Positions 30,401-37,175 of a DNA stretch of 49,222 nt are shown here, piece by piece. Source of the stretch: a virus. Numbering within the stretch: the stretch's first letter is position 1; every line of letters starts with the position of its first letter. The translations under genes and the position numbers were made by a program. The stretch covers positions 1 through 49,222 of the IMG/VR virus record IMGVR_UViG_3300044822_000012; one strand, given 5' to 3'. The notes under the pieces are model-generated. The model made no database searches, was not told the origin of the DNA, and saw only the letters and a list, made by a program, of their open reading frames with translations.

Positions 30401-31755
30401 ACGGTACAAGAAAGTCCGCTGCCCGTCACTGTGACGGGCTCGGCCGAAGAGTCCGTCTGCGCGTCGTAGGTCGTGGGCGGCTGCACGTAGCGCTGACCAT
30501 TGGTCAGCGTGATGGCACCGCTAATCGTGCCGCTGCTCATGGCCACGGTGCCAATAAACCCGACACCCGACGCCGTCTGGCCCGACGTACCCGTAACGGT
30601 GGCGGTGCCAGTGCCGGTGCAGGTGCCTGCGCTCGCCACGGTCGCCGCCTGCACGGTCGTGGTGAATGCGCGCCATTGGCAAGCGTACGTCGACACATAT
30701 GTGCCCCCCGCCAAGGTGAAGATGTCGCCGGGTAGAATGCCGCTACCCGCCGTCGCGAGTACATTGCCCGTGGTGGGATTGAAGGAGCCGCTGTTGAATC
30801 CACCAGCGCAACCCGTGTAGCCCGCGCCGCCGACAGTGATGTTGGCGCCCACATAGCCCGCTGGGATTTGCCCCGGCACGGAGAATGTGGTTTGACCCGC
30901 AGTCGCCGTGATTGCCGCCGTCGTATGCACGCCGTCGCCGCAGGGTGCGCCGGGCGACGCAAAGCTGCACACATTGGCCCCGGTGCTTCCGCCGCTGCCG
31001 GCGATCTTGTCCCATTCCTGCGTCGTCAAATCAATGGTGATAGTGCCGGGGGTGTAGATATTGAGCGCCCAGGTGCTGCCAGCATTAACGCTGCCGAGGA
31101 TGACGGTGACCGTCTGGCCGGCAATCGCCTGAGTGCTGCTGCCGGCCTGGAAGCAGGACGGTCGATGCCACGTCGCCGCACCGCCGAACGCGGCGGGTGT
31201 CTCCCAGAAACCATTTTGCGCGGGCGCTCCTTGCGCCTTAAGCAGAAAGATCGTGTTCGCCGGCACATTGACACCATCAATGAACGGCTCATTATTCTGC
31301 CCCGCCGGATTGCTACCATAAGCGTTGGTGTCTACGACGTAGACGCTATCGCAAGGGCTGCCCGGTATCGCCGTGACGGGAAGAGCGCCAGAACCAAAGT
31401 TGATGTTGCTCGGGTTGACGACTGCCGTGATGGCTGTGCCAGGAGAGCCACCCACGGTGAGCGAACCGTCCGAACTCGTAAAGCTGATATTGCCGCCGCC
31501 GGTCGAGCACGGCGCACCCGCATCACCCATCTGGTTCGCACTCGTCCACGACGCGCAATTCCCTGTGGCGGGAGTCCCGTTAATGGTCGGGATCGCGAGC
31601 GAGGCGGGTGGTGTTCCTACAGGAACGCCCGCGCTAGCTTGCGGGTTGCCCATGACATCGCCTGCAGGGATGACCGGCTGCGCGTAAGCGAGCGGTGTCC
31701 AGAGAGAAGCGATAAGGAGCGTTTTTGCGAGTAGCTTGTTCAAGTGATGGTCCAT
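27412..31755 (-). CDS. giant fibre/tailspike with signal peptide and beta-helix (1447 aa)
   Basis: Residues 1-26 look like a Sec signal peptide (KLLAKTLLIASLWTPLAYAQ). A Ser/Gly/Thr-rich N-terminal region leads to a recurring fibre module at about 130-255 (NVPANTIFLLKAQGAPAQNG, then TWHRPSCFQAG). T/G/S-rich repeats fill 260-720. A pectate-lyase-like beta-helix begins about 730 (DDGATIQAAANAAVYQAGGY). The C-terminal region from 1000 is again fibre-like. It is a likely receptor-binding or depolymerase spike. A signal peptide is not expected on a tail spike assembled in the cytoplasm. It overlaps the upstream gene by 16 bases. Confidence 0.65.
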   Translation of the reverse strand: MDHHLNKLLAKTLLIASLWTPLAYAQPVIPAGDVMGNPQASAGVPVGTPPASLAIPTINGTPATGNCASWTSANQMGDAGAPCSTGGGNISFTSSDGSLTVGGSPGTAITAVVNPSNINFGSGALPVTAIPGSPCDSVYVVDTNAYGSNPAGQNNEPFIDGVNVPANTIFLLKAQGAPAQNGFWETPAAFGGAATWHRPSCFQAGSSTQAIAGQTVTVILGSVNAGSTWALNIYTPGTITIDLTTQEWDKIAGSGGSTGANVCSFASPGAPCGDGVHTTAAITATAGQTTFSVPGQIPAGYVGANITVGGAGYTGCAGGFNSGSFNPTTGNVLATAGSGILPGDIFTLAGGTYVSTYACQWRAFTTTVQAATVASAGTCTGTGTATVTGTSGQTASGVGFIGTVAMSSGTISGAITLTNGQRYVQPPTTYDAQTDSSAEPVTVTGSGLSCTVNPTISVSMGVQTSQLVPIVAGEYTSVPSDPVSMASHVTHITFIDTDFHTSTGSTSNTMSTPWPHASGTYPLTFYGTTLSYPTAITGIAITGTGGQFSCTCTLGPGLQVQISGAFGGTGSIAGYVNPTTYQVTSAGTNTFTLGTLGGSALVTTTGTPTGLTYTVEYGQTSTQTVTGTFTNGSTAVTWTPALNFGVSGVTNGNANNVATVPGFCTASGNSCPTLTLGTNSNLPGGTFWQGEVLNTTISALSYNSGTNTTTVTIPTQILSSVPARTEWLMYGHDDGATIQAAANAAVYQAGGYIYFDPTKNYSLYETVNLPGGFFDMDCRSATIQALAPMATMLSHAGNYWTAWGSGVQNCTLEGGAVATQLVTEFSPMQWTHNYFKNPIGSSTIPYGGGWSFEMDVLGERIVDNNFFNDCPITAADGSLAMMPVCPNGFVYIPVFNRTDDQMVNTFGGGATYAGFQDDGFGTIYVNNHPYDIAAGPNWDLGYSQNGGQWFITQAYSDAAPPGIGGWRVGGFGGLNLTAWETNGGGQGRYGIQVAGPGTVRSQNIQGGLCQLGANKNLCFQTVITDQSTMMFGNNTTGTVGTLYVNLPNTTIPAAGVGAFNLAAGNVNGGVTGITPVANGGTNQSSVSCSAQAGSNMTVTGTWPNCTYNSAITGGGYTTINSSLPFISPPAGYMDANGNIVLGANPPAGATMYLSSNTVGAGITITFNAAALAGTSAGDTGRVITIYDTGSSSYKTAIITTFTDTQHATVTLNNTLTTACTSGSPCAITNLWLSGPVYTASNVAAAGVTYSAPLDTTHANAYVYFLVGAPTATAGWYFCKFTYLTVGTCYNYVYTTGQPEIPASPPALTGLTAGAFANASASTLGPNYSVPGNALGVNGLLDFTYSTLNDNSTNAKGSTAQFGGTAVATAASNTTGLYGGVTAKTSNNGLATTQTTIYSAIGSSGGQAPNYTSVNTGSSVISGAAINNFGSTDWVMINQYSEKLYQSN

Positions 31756-32096
31756 CCGATGCCGTTAATGTAGACGATGAGCGCTGCCGCTTGCGGCTGA
31801 ATCACCCAGGAGACCTGGAGTGGGCACACGAACCAATTGTAGGCCGAGGACCCTGATTGATCCAGAATTGTGATATCGCCGATCGCCGATTGGTTGTAGA
31901 CAATCATCGACCAGCCGTTAACGCCGGGATTCAAGATCCCCAGAAGATTCGAGCCCGCGCTATTTGCGGTCAGTACCAAGAGATTCGTCGTGCCCGCCGT
32001 ATAGCCGGCCGGTGGCGCCGCTCCATAGTCGTTGTTCCCGGCGCCCATGTTCGCGATGATCAGACCGCTGTAGGTGGCACCGTTTACTGTTGCCAT
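31740..32096 (-). CDS. small structural protein, paralogue of collagen-like neighbour (118 aa)
   Basis: I chose ATG 32096 (MATVNGATYSG); ATG 32108 also fits. The body GNNDYGAAPPAGYTAG, SNLLGILNPGVNGWSMIVYN and WVIQPQAAALIVYINGIGW is matched nearly line for line by the protein encoded just upstream, so the two arose by duplication. This copy lacks the collagen-like stalk. It probably forms a beta-sandwich head of a small fibre. Confidence 0.65.
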   Translation of the reverse strand: MATVNGATYSGLIIANMGAGNNDYGAAPPAGYTAGTTNLLVLTANSAGSNLLGILNPGVNGWSMIVYNQSAIGDITILDQSGSSAYNWFVCPLQVSWVIQPQAAALIVYINGIGWTIT

Positions 32097-32590
32097 ACGA
32101 TTACCCATCCGATTCCGTTGATGTAGACGATGTAGACCGACCCCTGCGGTTGAATGACCCACGGGACACCGAGCGGTGTCGTAAAGGAATCGGCGCTCGA
32201 GGCCGCAGCCTGATTTTCTAAAATGATATCGGCGGTGGTCGATGCGTTTTCGATGACCAGCGCCCAGCCGTTAACGCCAGGATTTAAGATGCCGAGCAGA
32301 TTCGAGCCTAATGGGTTCGGCGTGAGGATAAGCGCGTTCGTGATGCCAGGCTGATAGCCGAAGATGGGGGTCGCGCCGTAATCGTTATTCCCCGCGAGCA
32401 TGTTCGCGCTGGACTGAGTACCGTAATAGTTACCACTATTGGTCCCCGGCGTAGGCCCAGGACCAGGACCCGGCGGGCCGGGTGGCCCCGGAATGCCCTG
32501 CGGCCCCTGAATGCCCTGCGGCCCAGGCGTGCAAATCTCGATGACATTACAGGCAGTGATCTGGACGGTGACGCCAGCAAAACCACTCAT
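32084..32590 (-). CDS. collagen-like small fibre protein (168 aa)
   Basis: After an N-terminal attachment stretch (residues 1-20), a collagen-like Gly-X-Y run at about 22-48 (GPQGIQGPQGIPGPPGPPGP) would form a triple-helical stalk. It is followed by the same beta domain as its neighbour (SNLLGILNPGVNGW, WVIQPQGSVYIVYINGIGW). Short fibres of this type occur on phage capsids and tails and help attachment. The ATG 32590 overlaps the upstream stop (ATGA). Confidence 0.7.
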   Translation of the reverse strand: MSGFAGVTVQITACNVIEICTPGPQGIQGPQGIPGPPGPPGPGPGPTPGTNSGNYYGTQSSANMLAGNNDYGATPIFGYQPGITNALILTPNPLGSNLLGILNPGVNGWALVIENASTTADIILENQAAASSADSFTTPLGVPWVIQPQGSVYIVYINGIGWVIVWQQ

Positions 32591-32970
32591 GTCGACACCG
32601 AAGCCGTAACCGTCGCTTGTCCCGCGAGCAGCGCTGTCGCGGCGAAGGTAGGAGTGGGCGCGTATAAGAAAAGATCGTATACGCCCGTGTACCAGGTGAA
32701 GGCTTCCGTGATCGCGGCAGGAACGGTCAGACTGATCGTGCCAGCAGGACCGCCGAGCACTATATAAGGAGAGGCATCAAAGAGAAGGGTCGGCGAGCCG
32801 GGCCACGGTCGGAACTGCATCGTTGCGGTATAGCCGGTGATGTCCACAGGTGCGGTAGTCGCACCCACCGTGCCACTACCGCAACAGGTCCCCGCCGACC
32901 AGACGAACACGAGTGTGAGCGTCTGGCCCTGGTAGAAGCTGATGTTGTAGGCACCGGGCGTTCCGCTCAT
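32587..32970 (-). CDS. structural protein with BppU/Ig-like fold (127 aa)
   Basis: The pattern of an N-terminal strand (GAYNISFYQGQTLTLVFVWS), ITGYTATMQFRPWPGSPTLL, then GTISLTVPAAITEAFTWYTG and VYDLFLYAP is widespread in phage baseplate-upper and fibre-adaptor proteins. It is a single all-beta domain. It couples to the methyltransferase gene by ATGA and to the collagen-like gene by ATGA, and may attach the small fibres. Confidence 0.6.
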   Translation of the reverse strand: MSGTPGAYNISFYQGQTLTLVFVWSAGTCCGSGTVGATTAPVDITGYTATMQFRPWPGSPTLLFDASPYIVLGGPAGTISLTVPAAITEAFTWYTGVYDLFLYAPTPTFAATALLAGQATVTASVST

Positions 32971-33578
32971 TTTTTGATGCAGCTCGCCACGAAGATAATG
33001 TCCTGCGCCGCTTCTTTATAGAACTGCACGGCCATACGCACGTACTCCTGATTGCGGCCCGCCATCTCCTGGTGCAGCGTGTAGTCGTAGCTCACCGCCC
33101 AGTGACAGTTGTACATATGCGGCGCGAATTCGGAATCCGTGTGCGGCGCATTCGCTTTGCGCCACACCGGATCGAGGTAGCAAATTGCCATCTCGCCGAA
33201 CGGCTCCTTATGCGTGGGATCACCGTAATAGCGATTCGAGGCCCAGTGCGGAATGATGATGCGTGCAAAGCCTTTGACCGGCAGCCCCGATGGGCCGTAC
33301 TCGACCGGGACCATCACGCGCCACAGCTCGTTGAAGAAGCGCACGCGCTCCCATCTGTCGCCGAAGTTCGTGAGGTGCTCCAAGACGTGGCTGCAATGGG
33401 CACTCTCGACGGAGTTGTCCGCGAGCGGCCATTGCCCGTGATGCGACAGGTCATGCACGATATCGACGCCAGGGAAGGCGATGGCATCCATGCCCACAGC
33501 GCCGGGCTGCTTGTTGGGACCGCAGCCGATATCGAGCACTTTGATCAGCTCCGGTGCGGATTCAACGACTGCGTTCAT
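32967..33578 (-). CDS. SAM-dependent methyltransferase (203 aa)
   Basis: A class I Rossmann methyltransferase: motif I is VLDIGCGPNK (14-23), an acidic motif II region follows (GMDAIAF, then VDIVHDLS), and motif IV is around ADNSVESAHCSHVLEHL (53-69). The rest is a substrate-binding half with aromatic-rich segments. The substrate is not evident (a glycan, a protein or a small molecule). It lies next to a glycosyltransferase, suggesting joint sugar modification. The ATG 33578 is three bases from the upstream stop. Confidence 0.8.
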   Translation of the reverse strand: MNAVVESAPELIKVLDIGCGPNKQPGAVGMDAIAFPGVDIVHDLSHHGQWPLADNSVESAHCSHVLEHLTNFGDRWERVRFFNELWRVMVPVEYGPSGLPVKGFARIIIPHWASNRYYGDPTHKEPFGEMAICYLDPVWRKANAPHTDSEFAPHMYNCHWAVSYDYTLHQEMAGRNQEYVRMAVQFYKEAAQDIIFVASCIKK

Positions 33579-33581
33579 TGA

Positions 33582-34331
33582 TCACCATATAAATCCCTTC
33601 GGCCCAAAGTCGCCGGTAAAGTCGATATGGCCGACTTTCACCGAGCAGTCAACGGCACACCTGTACCCATATTGACGAGCATCATTCCACAAAACCAAAT
33701 CCTGCGTTCCCAATCCTTGTCCGTCTTTGCCATTCAGGGTACGGAACCACGGCTTCTTTAAACGAACGTCCTTGAACATCGCGAGGCGAAACAGCGTAAA
33801 GCCTTGCGCGACGCCATAGGTCTCGATCAAGCCACCGTTCGGATCGGGCAGTTGTGGCCGATAGTTGAGCACCGGGTCCTGCTGCGGACTGCCCCAAATC
33901 TGCGCACAGCCCCCGGCCCCCTTCGTGAAGTACAGGCCCTGAATCGCTGAGAACTCGGGGTGCGCGTCCATGCGCTCGATCAACTTGATGACGCCGTCGG
34001 CCGGTGCCAAGTTATCGTGTTCGACGCAGAGCAGGTATTCCCAGTCGCAAATCTGCGGGGTATTTAGGATGCTTTCGATGGCGCGCGAGTACGCCTCGCC
34101 CACTTCATCGCCAATCGCCGCGATCTTAACGACGCCATTGTTCGGCGGGAACGCGAGGTTCCAAAGCGCCATCGTCACTGCCGTCGGCATCATCTCGGCG
34201 GTGGGGAGCACCACGCAGATGCGCTGGCGCTTCCATGAGCCGCCACGCTGCAGGCGCGAGTGCGTCTCGGGCATGTTGGTCGCGTGATGACCTTCAAGCG
34301 AGGTGACAATGAGTTGCGGTTTGGGGGACAT
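33582..34331 (-). CDS. GT-A-type glycosyltransferase-like protein (249 aa)
   Basis: The fold order CVVLPTAEMMPTAVTMALWN, then CDWEYLLCVEHDNLAPADG (EHDN at 104-107 in the DxD position) and a C-terminal stretch GQGLGTQDLVLWNDARQYGY are typical of phage-encoded GT-A-like glycosyltransferases. It sits between a 946-aa lectin adhesin and a methyltransferase in the virion operon, which suggests a virion or host-surface target. The donor and acceptor are unknown. Confidence 0.7.
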   Translation of the reverse strand: MSPKPQLIVTSLEGHHATNMPETHSRLQRGGSWKRQRICVVLPTAEMMPTAVTMALWNLAFPPNNGVVKIAAIGDEVGEAYSRAIESILNTPQICDWEYLLCVEHDNLAPADGVIKLIERMDAHPEFSAIQGLYFTKGAGGCAQIWGSPQQDPVLNYRPQLPDPNGGLIETYGVAQGFTLFRLAMFKDVRLKKPWFRTLNGKDGQGLGTQDLVLWNDARQYGYRCAVDCSVKVGHIDFTGDFGPKGFIW

Positions 34332-34332
34332 T

Positions 34333-37173
34333 TTAGGAGGCGCTGAAGGTCCAGTTATTGATATATTGATTGGCCGTCAAGCCACCCACGTAAGCCGCGA
34401 AGCCGACGTAGGCACTATCGTTAAAAGCGCTTGCGTTGACGACGGAGGGGATATTCACCGTCCAGTTATGGGAGAACGACCCCATCGTAATCGCTAGATT
34501 ATTGGTGGCAGCCGTGTAAGCGAGCGTCACCGTGTAAGTGCCGCCATTAAAGCCGAGCCCCGTCGCGACCGATCCGCCGCCGTTAAGTGCCGCGTTGGGC
34601 ACGTCCTGGTAAAGCTCCACGCTATTCGCGTCGCTGTAAAGATCGAAGAAAACCAACACCCCAGTGGGGTGTATGGCGCCGCTCGCCGCGCCCTCATACG
34701 TGCTACCGTCAGCCAACATCAAACAGTTCGGGCCACCCGAGAGCACTGTATTTGCCTTGTACGATTGTCCGACGTTGCTCTGGTTCTGAATAATGAATCC
34801 CAGGCCATTTGCGTTCGCGCTCGACCATTGCACTTCAAACGTCGTTGTCCAGTTGCCAGTTATGGGAACTGGGGTGCCGTACCACATGGCACCGCCCGTG
34901 CCGCCTAACGCATAAGGGGAATTTGCTGTAGTGGTTAGGTGAATACTTGTGCCCGAAAGCGCCGCCACTCCGCAGATCACCACGCCATCGTTCGCGGCGA
35001 AGCCGCTCGGATAGTTGATGATGTTGGCGGTGGCGATGCTGTAGTTAGCCGAGGCCACGTAGCTGTCGGTGAAGCCAGCCTGAATAGCCACGGCATTGAA
35101 GGGACGACCCGCAGTCAGCGTGATCGGGCCGCTGTACAGAGTCGAAGAACTGGTCGGCAAGAGGCCGTTGGTCGTGTAGTAGATCGACGCATCCGCCGGG
35201 CCGGAGATCGTCAGCGATTGCCCTGAGCTGTACTCGCCTGATGCGAGGCTGAAGGTTGGCGTCGCGAGCCGCGCGTTATAGCCGGTGGAGTAATTCCAAT
35301 TGTAGACGGTTGCCGTGCCATACGTAGACGGTGGGTGTTGGCCGCAACTGGCGGTGAAGCCGATCCAAGCGATGTTGCTGCTGCCCGTGCCGGTCGGCAA
35401 CCCAGCACCAACGCCATTGCCTACCAGCAATGGCGGCAGATTGAGCGGATAGGTGAAACGGGCCTGCGCTCCAGTCGTCATGTCTTGAATCACCGCCGTC
35501 AGGATGGTGCCGTCGTACACGATATTCACAGCCATTTCATTGCCATTGGCAACGCTGACTCCGTATGGCAATAGATCCTGCGATGGGAGTAATGGATTGA
35601 ACGGGCCGCCCTCCGTCAACAGACCCGTGTAGCTCGCACCATTCGGACAAGTGGCCGTATCATTATAGGTTTGGTTACATCCAGTATAGTACAGAGCAAT
35701 GCTGTTATAGGTCGCGACACCATAGGGATTGGCGACCAAGTATTGGCCATATCCCATCGCGTTCGCATCCGCGCCTGCGTAGATACCGGGCGTGCCGAAT
35801 CCGCCGTCGCCCGAATAGGCTTGTACTGCGTTAGTGCTGTTCTGTATTTCAAACGTGAACCCGCTCACGTTGGCGTTGCTGATCGAGAACGTGAAGTTAG
35901 TGGTGAACGACGTGATGTTCTGCTGCGTGACGTACCACATCTGGCCCGTGGAGTGCGTATCTGTCGCGTTTACCAGCGTGAGGGTGTCTCCAACGAGCGC
36001 GGTGTGATTTATGATGTTGATCTTGCCGGCGGTGGTGCCGAAGTCCCCCGAATTGAAGCTCGTGTAGTTGAATACCTGCGTCGCCCCGCCGACCTGGTAC
36101 AGCCCAGAGAACTGCGCGCTGTCGGTATAGCCAGTCAAGTGCCCAATGGCGTAGATGGTCTCGGTCGACTCAACCACGATGGGCGTCAACGGGTTGTATA
36201 GCGTCGAGCCGGTCGTCGCGGGCGCGTTGATGTTGTAGTAAATCGACGCCCCTGCCGTCGCGCACGAGAGCGAGACGCTGGTTCCTGCGCTCACCGAGCC
36301 CGCGGCGGGCGTAGCGGTCGGCGTTGCCACCTGCGGCTGCGAGATCGTGTACGCCGCGATCAGCACGTTGCTGTTGACGAAGCCGGCCAGCGCCGCGATG
36401 GCTTGGATGGTCTCGGTGGCTGCTACCGTGAGGGCGCCCATATAGTGCTGCGTAGTGCCGCTGACCGGAAAGGTCGGCGTCGTGTTGTCGGTGGTGTAGT
36501 AGATCGAGGCGCCGCCCGTCGTGGTCGCGAGCGCCACCGTTTGCGTCGAAGTATACGATCCGCCGCCCGGCATTGCGGTCGGCGTTGCCGCCTGCGGAAT
36601 CGCAATTACATAGGTCGCGCTCGATACAAGGCTGTTGGTATAGCCGGTGAGAACGCCGATGACTTGGATGGTCTCGCTCGCGCTCACCGTGATAGGCGTG
36701 CCCGTCCAGGGGTTACTTCCGGTCGTCGGCGTCGTGTTGTTAGTGGTGTAGTACATCGCCGCACCGGCGGTACCCACCGCAAGATTCACGGTCTGCGCAG
36801 CGTTGTAGGTGCCCGTGCCCGGCAGGATTTGTGGTGTCGCCACCTGGAAAGCATACGTCGCCGATCCCACGAGACTGTTCATATAGCCGGTCGCCACCGC
36901 AAGCGCTCGGAGCGTGGTTGCGGTGGCGAGCAGCAACGCGCCCGTGTAGAGCTGCGTGGTGCCGCTGATCGGAAAGGTCGGCGTCGATCCGTCAGCGGTG
37001 TAGTAAATGCTCGCGCCCGGTGTCGCGGAAGTGATCGCGACGTCCTGGTTGTTATTGTAGGTACCGGCGGCCACCGAATAGGTCGGTGTTGCGGCGACCG
37101 ATTCGCCCACCACGAAGATGCCGCTCCCGGCCCCAAGGATCGAGTTGCCGATTTGGATCACGTAGTTGGGCAT
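34333..37173 (-). CDS. lectin/CHB_HEX-repeat adhesin fibre (946 aa)
   Basis: The domain order can be read from the repeats. Four CHB_HEX_C-type Ig modules lie at about 29-109, 112-190, 197-278 and 283-361, each with ASIYYT(T/A)(D/N) and an S(A/G)TY-type end. An L-type-lectin-like beta domain (about 366-625, TFEIQNSTNAVQAYSGDGG) follows. A fifth CHB_HEX module (about 640-725) and a second lectin domain (about 728-946, LGFIIQNQSNVGQSYK) complete it. It most likely binds a glycan on the host surface. The ATG 37173 is directly after the upstream gene. Confidence 0.75.
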   Translation of the reverse strand: MPNYVIQIGNSILGAGSGIFVVGESVAATPTYSVAAGTYNNNQDVAITSATPGASIYYTADGSTPTFPISGTTQLYTGALLLATATTLRALAVATGYMNSLVGSATYAFQVATPQILPGTGTYNAAQTVNLAVGTAGAAMYYTTNNTTPTTGSNPWTGTPITVSASETIQVIGVLTGYTNSLVSSATYVIAIPQAATPTAMPGGGSYTSTQTVALATTTGGASIYYTTDNTTPTFPVSGTTQHYMGALTVAATETIQAIAALAGFVNSNVLIAAYTISQPQVATPTATPAAGSVSAGTSVSLSCATAGASIYYNINAPATTGSTLYNPLTPIVVESTETIYAIGHLTGYTDSAQFSGLYQVGGATQVFNYTSFNSGDFGTTAGKINIINHTALVGDTLTLVNATDTHSTGQMWYVTQQNITSFTTNFTFSISNANVSGFTFEIQNSTNAVQAYSGDGGFGTPGIYAGADANAMGYGQYLVANPYGVATYNSIALYYTGCNQTYNDTATCPNGASYTGLLTEGGPFNPLLPSQDLLPYGVSVANGNEMAVNIVYDGTILTAVIQDMTTGAQARFTYPLNLPPLLVGNGVGAGLPTGTGSSNIAWIGFTASCGQHPPSTYGTATVYNWNYSTGYNARLATPTFSLASGEYSSGQSLTISGPADASIYYTTNGLLPTSSSTLYSGPITLTAGRPFNAVAIQAGFTDSYVASANYSIATANIINYPSGFAANDGVVICGVAALSGTSIHLTTTANSPYALGGTGGAMWYGTPVPITGNWTTTFEVQWSSANANGLGFIIQNQSNVGQSYKANTVLSGGPNCLMLADGSTYEGAASGAIHPTGVLVFFDLYSDANSVELYQDVPNAALNGGGSVATGLGFNGGTYTVTLAYTAATNNLAITMGSFSHNWTVNIPSVVNASAFNDSAYVGFAAYVGGLTANQYINNWTFSAS

Positions 37174-37175
37174 GG

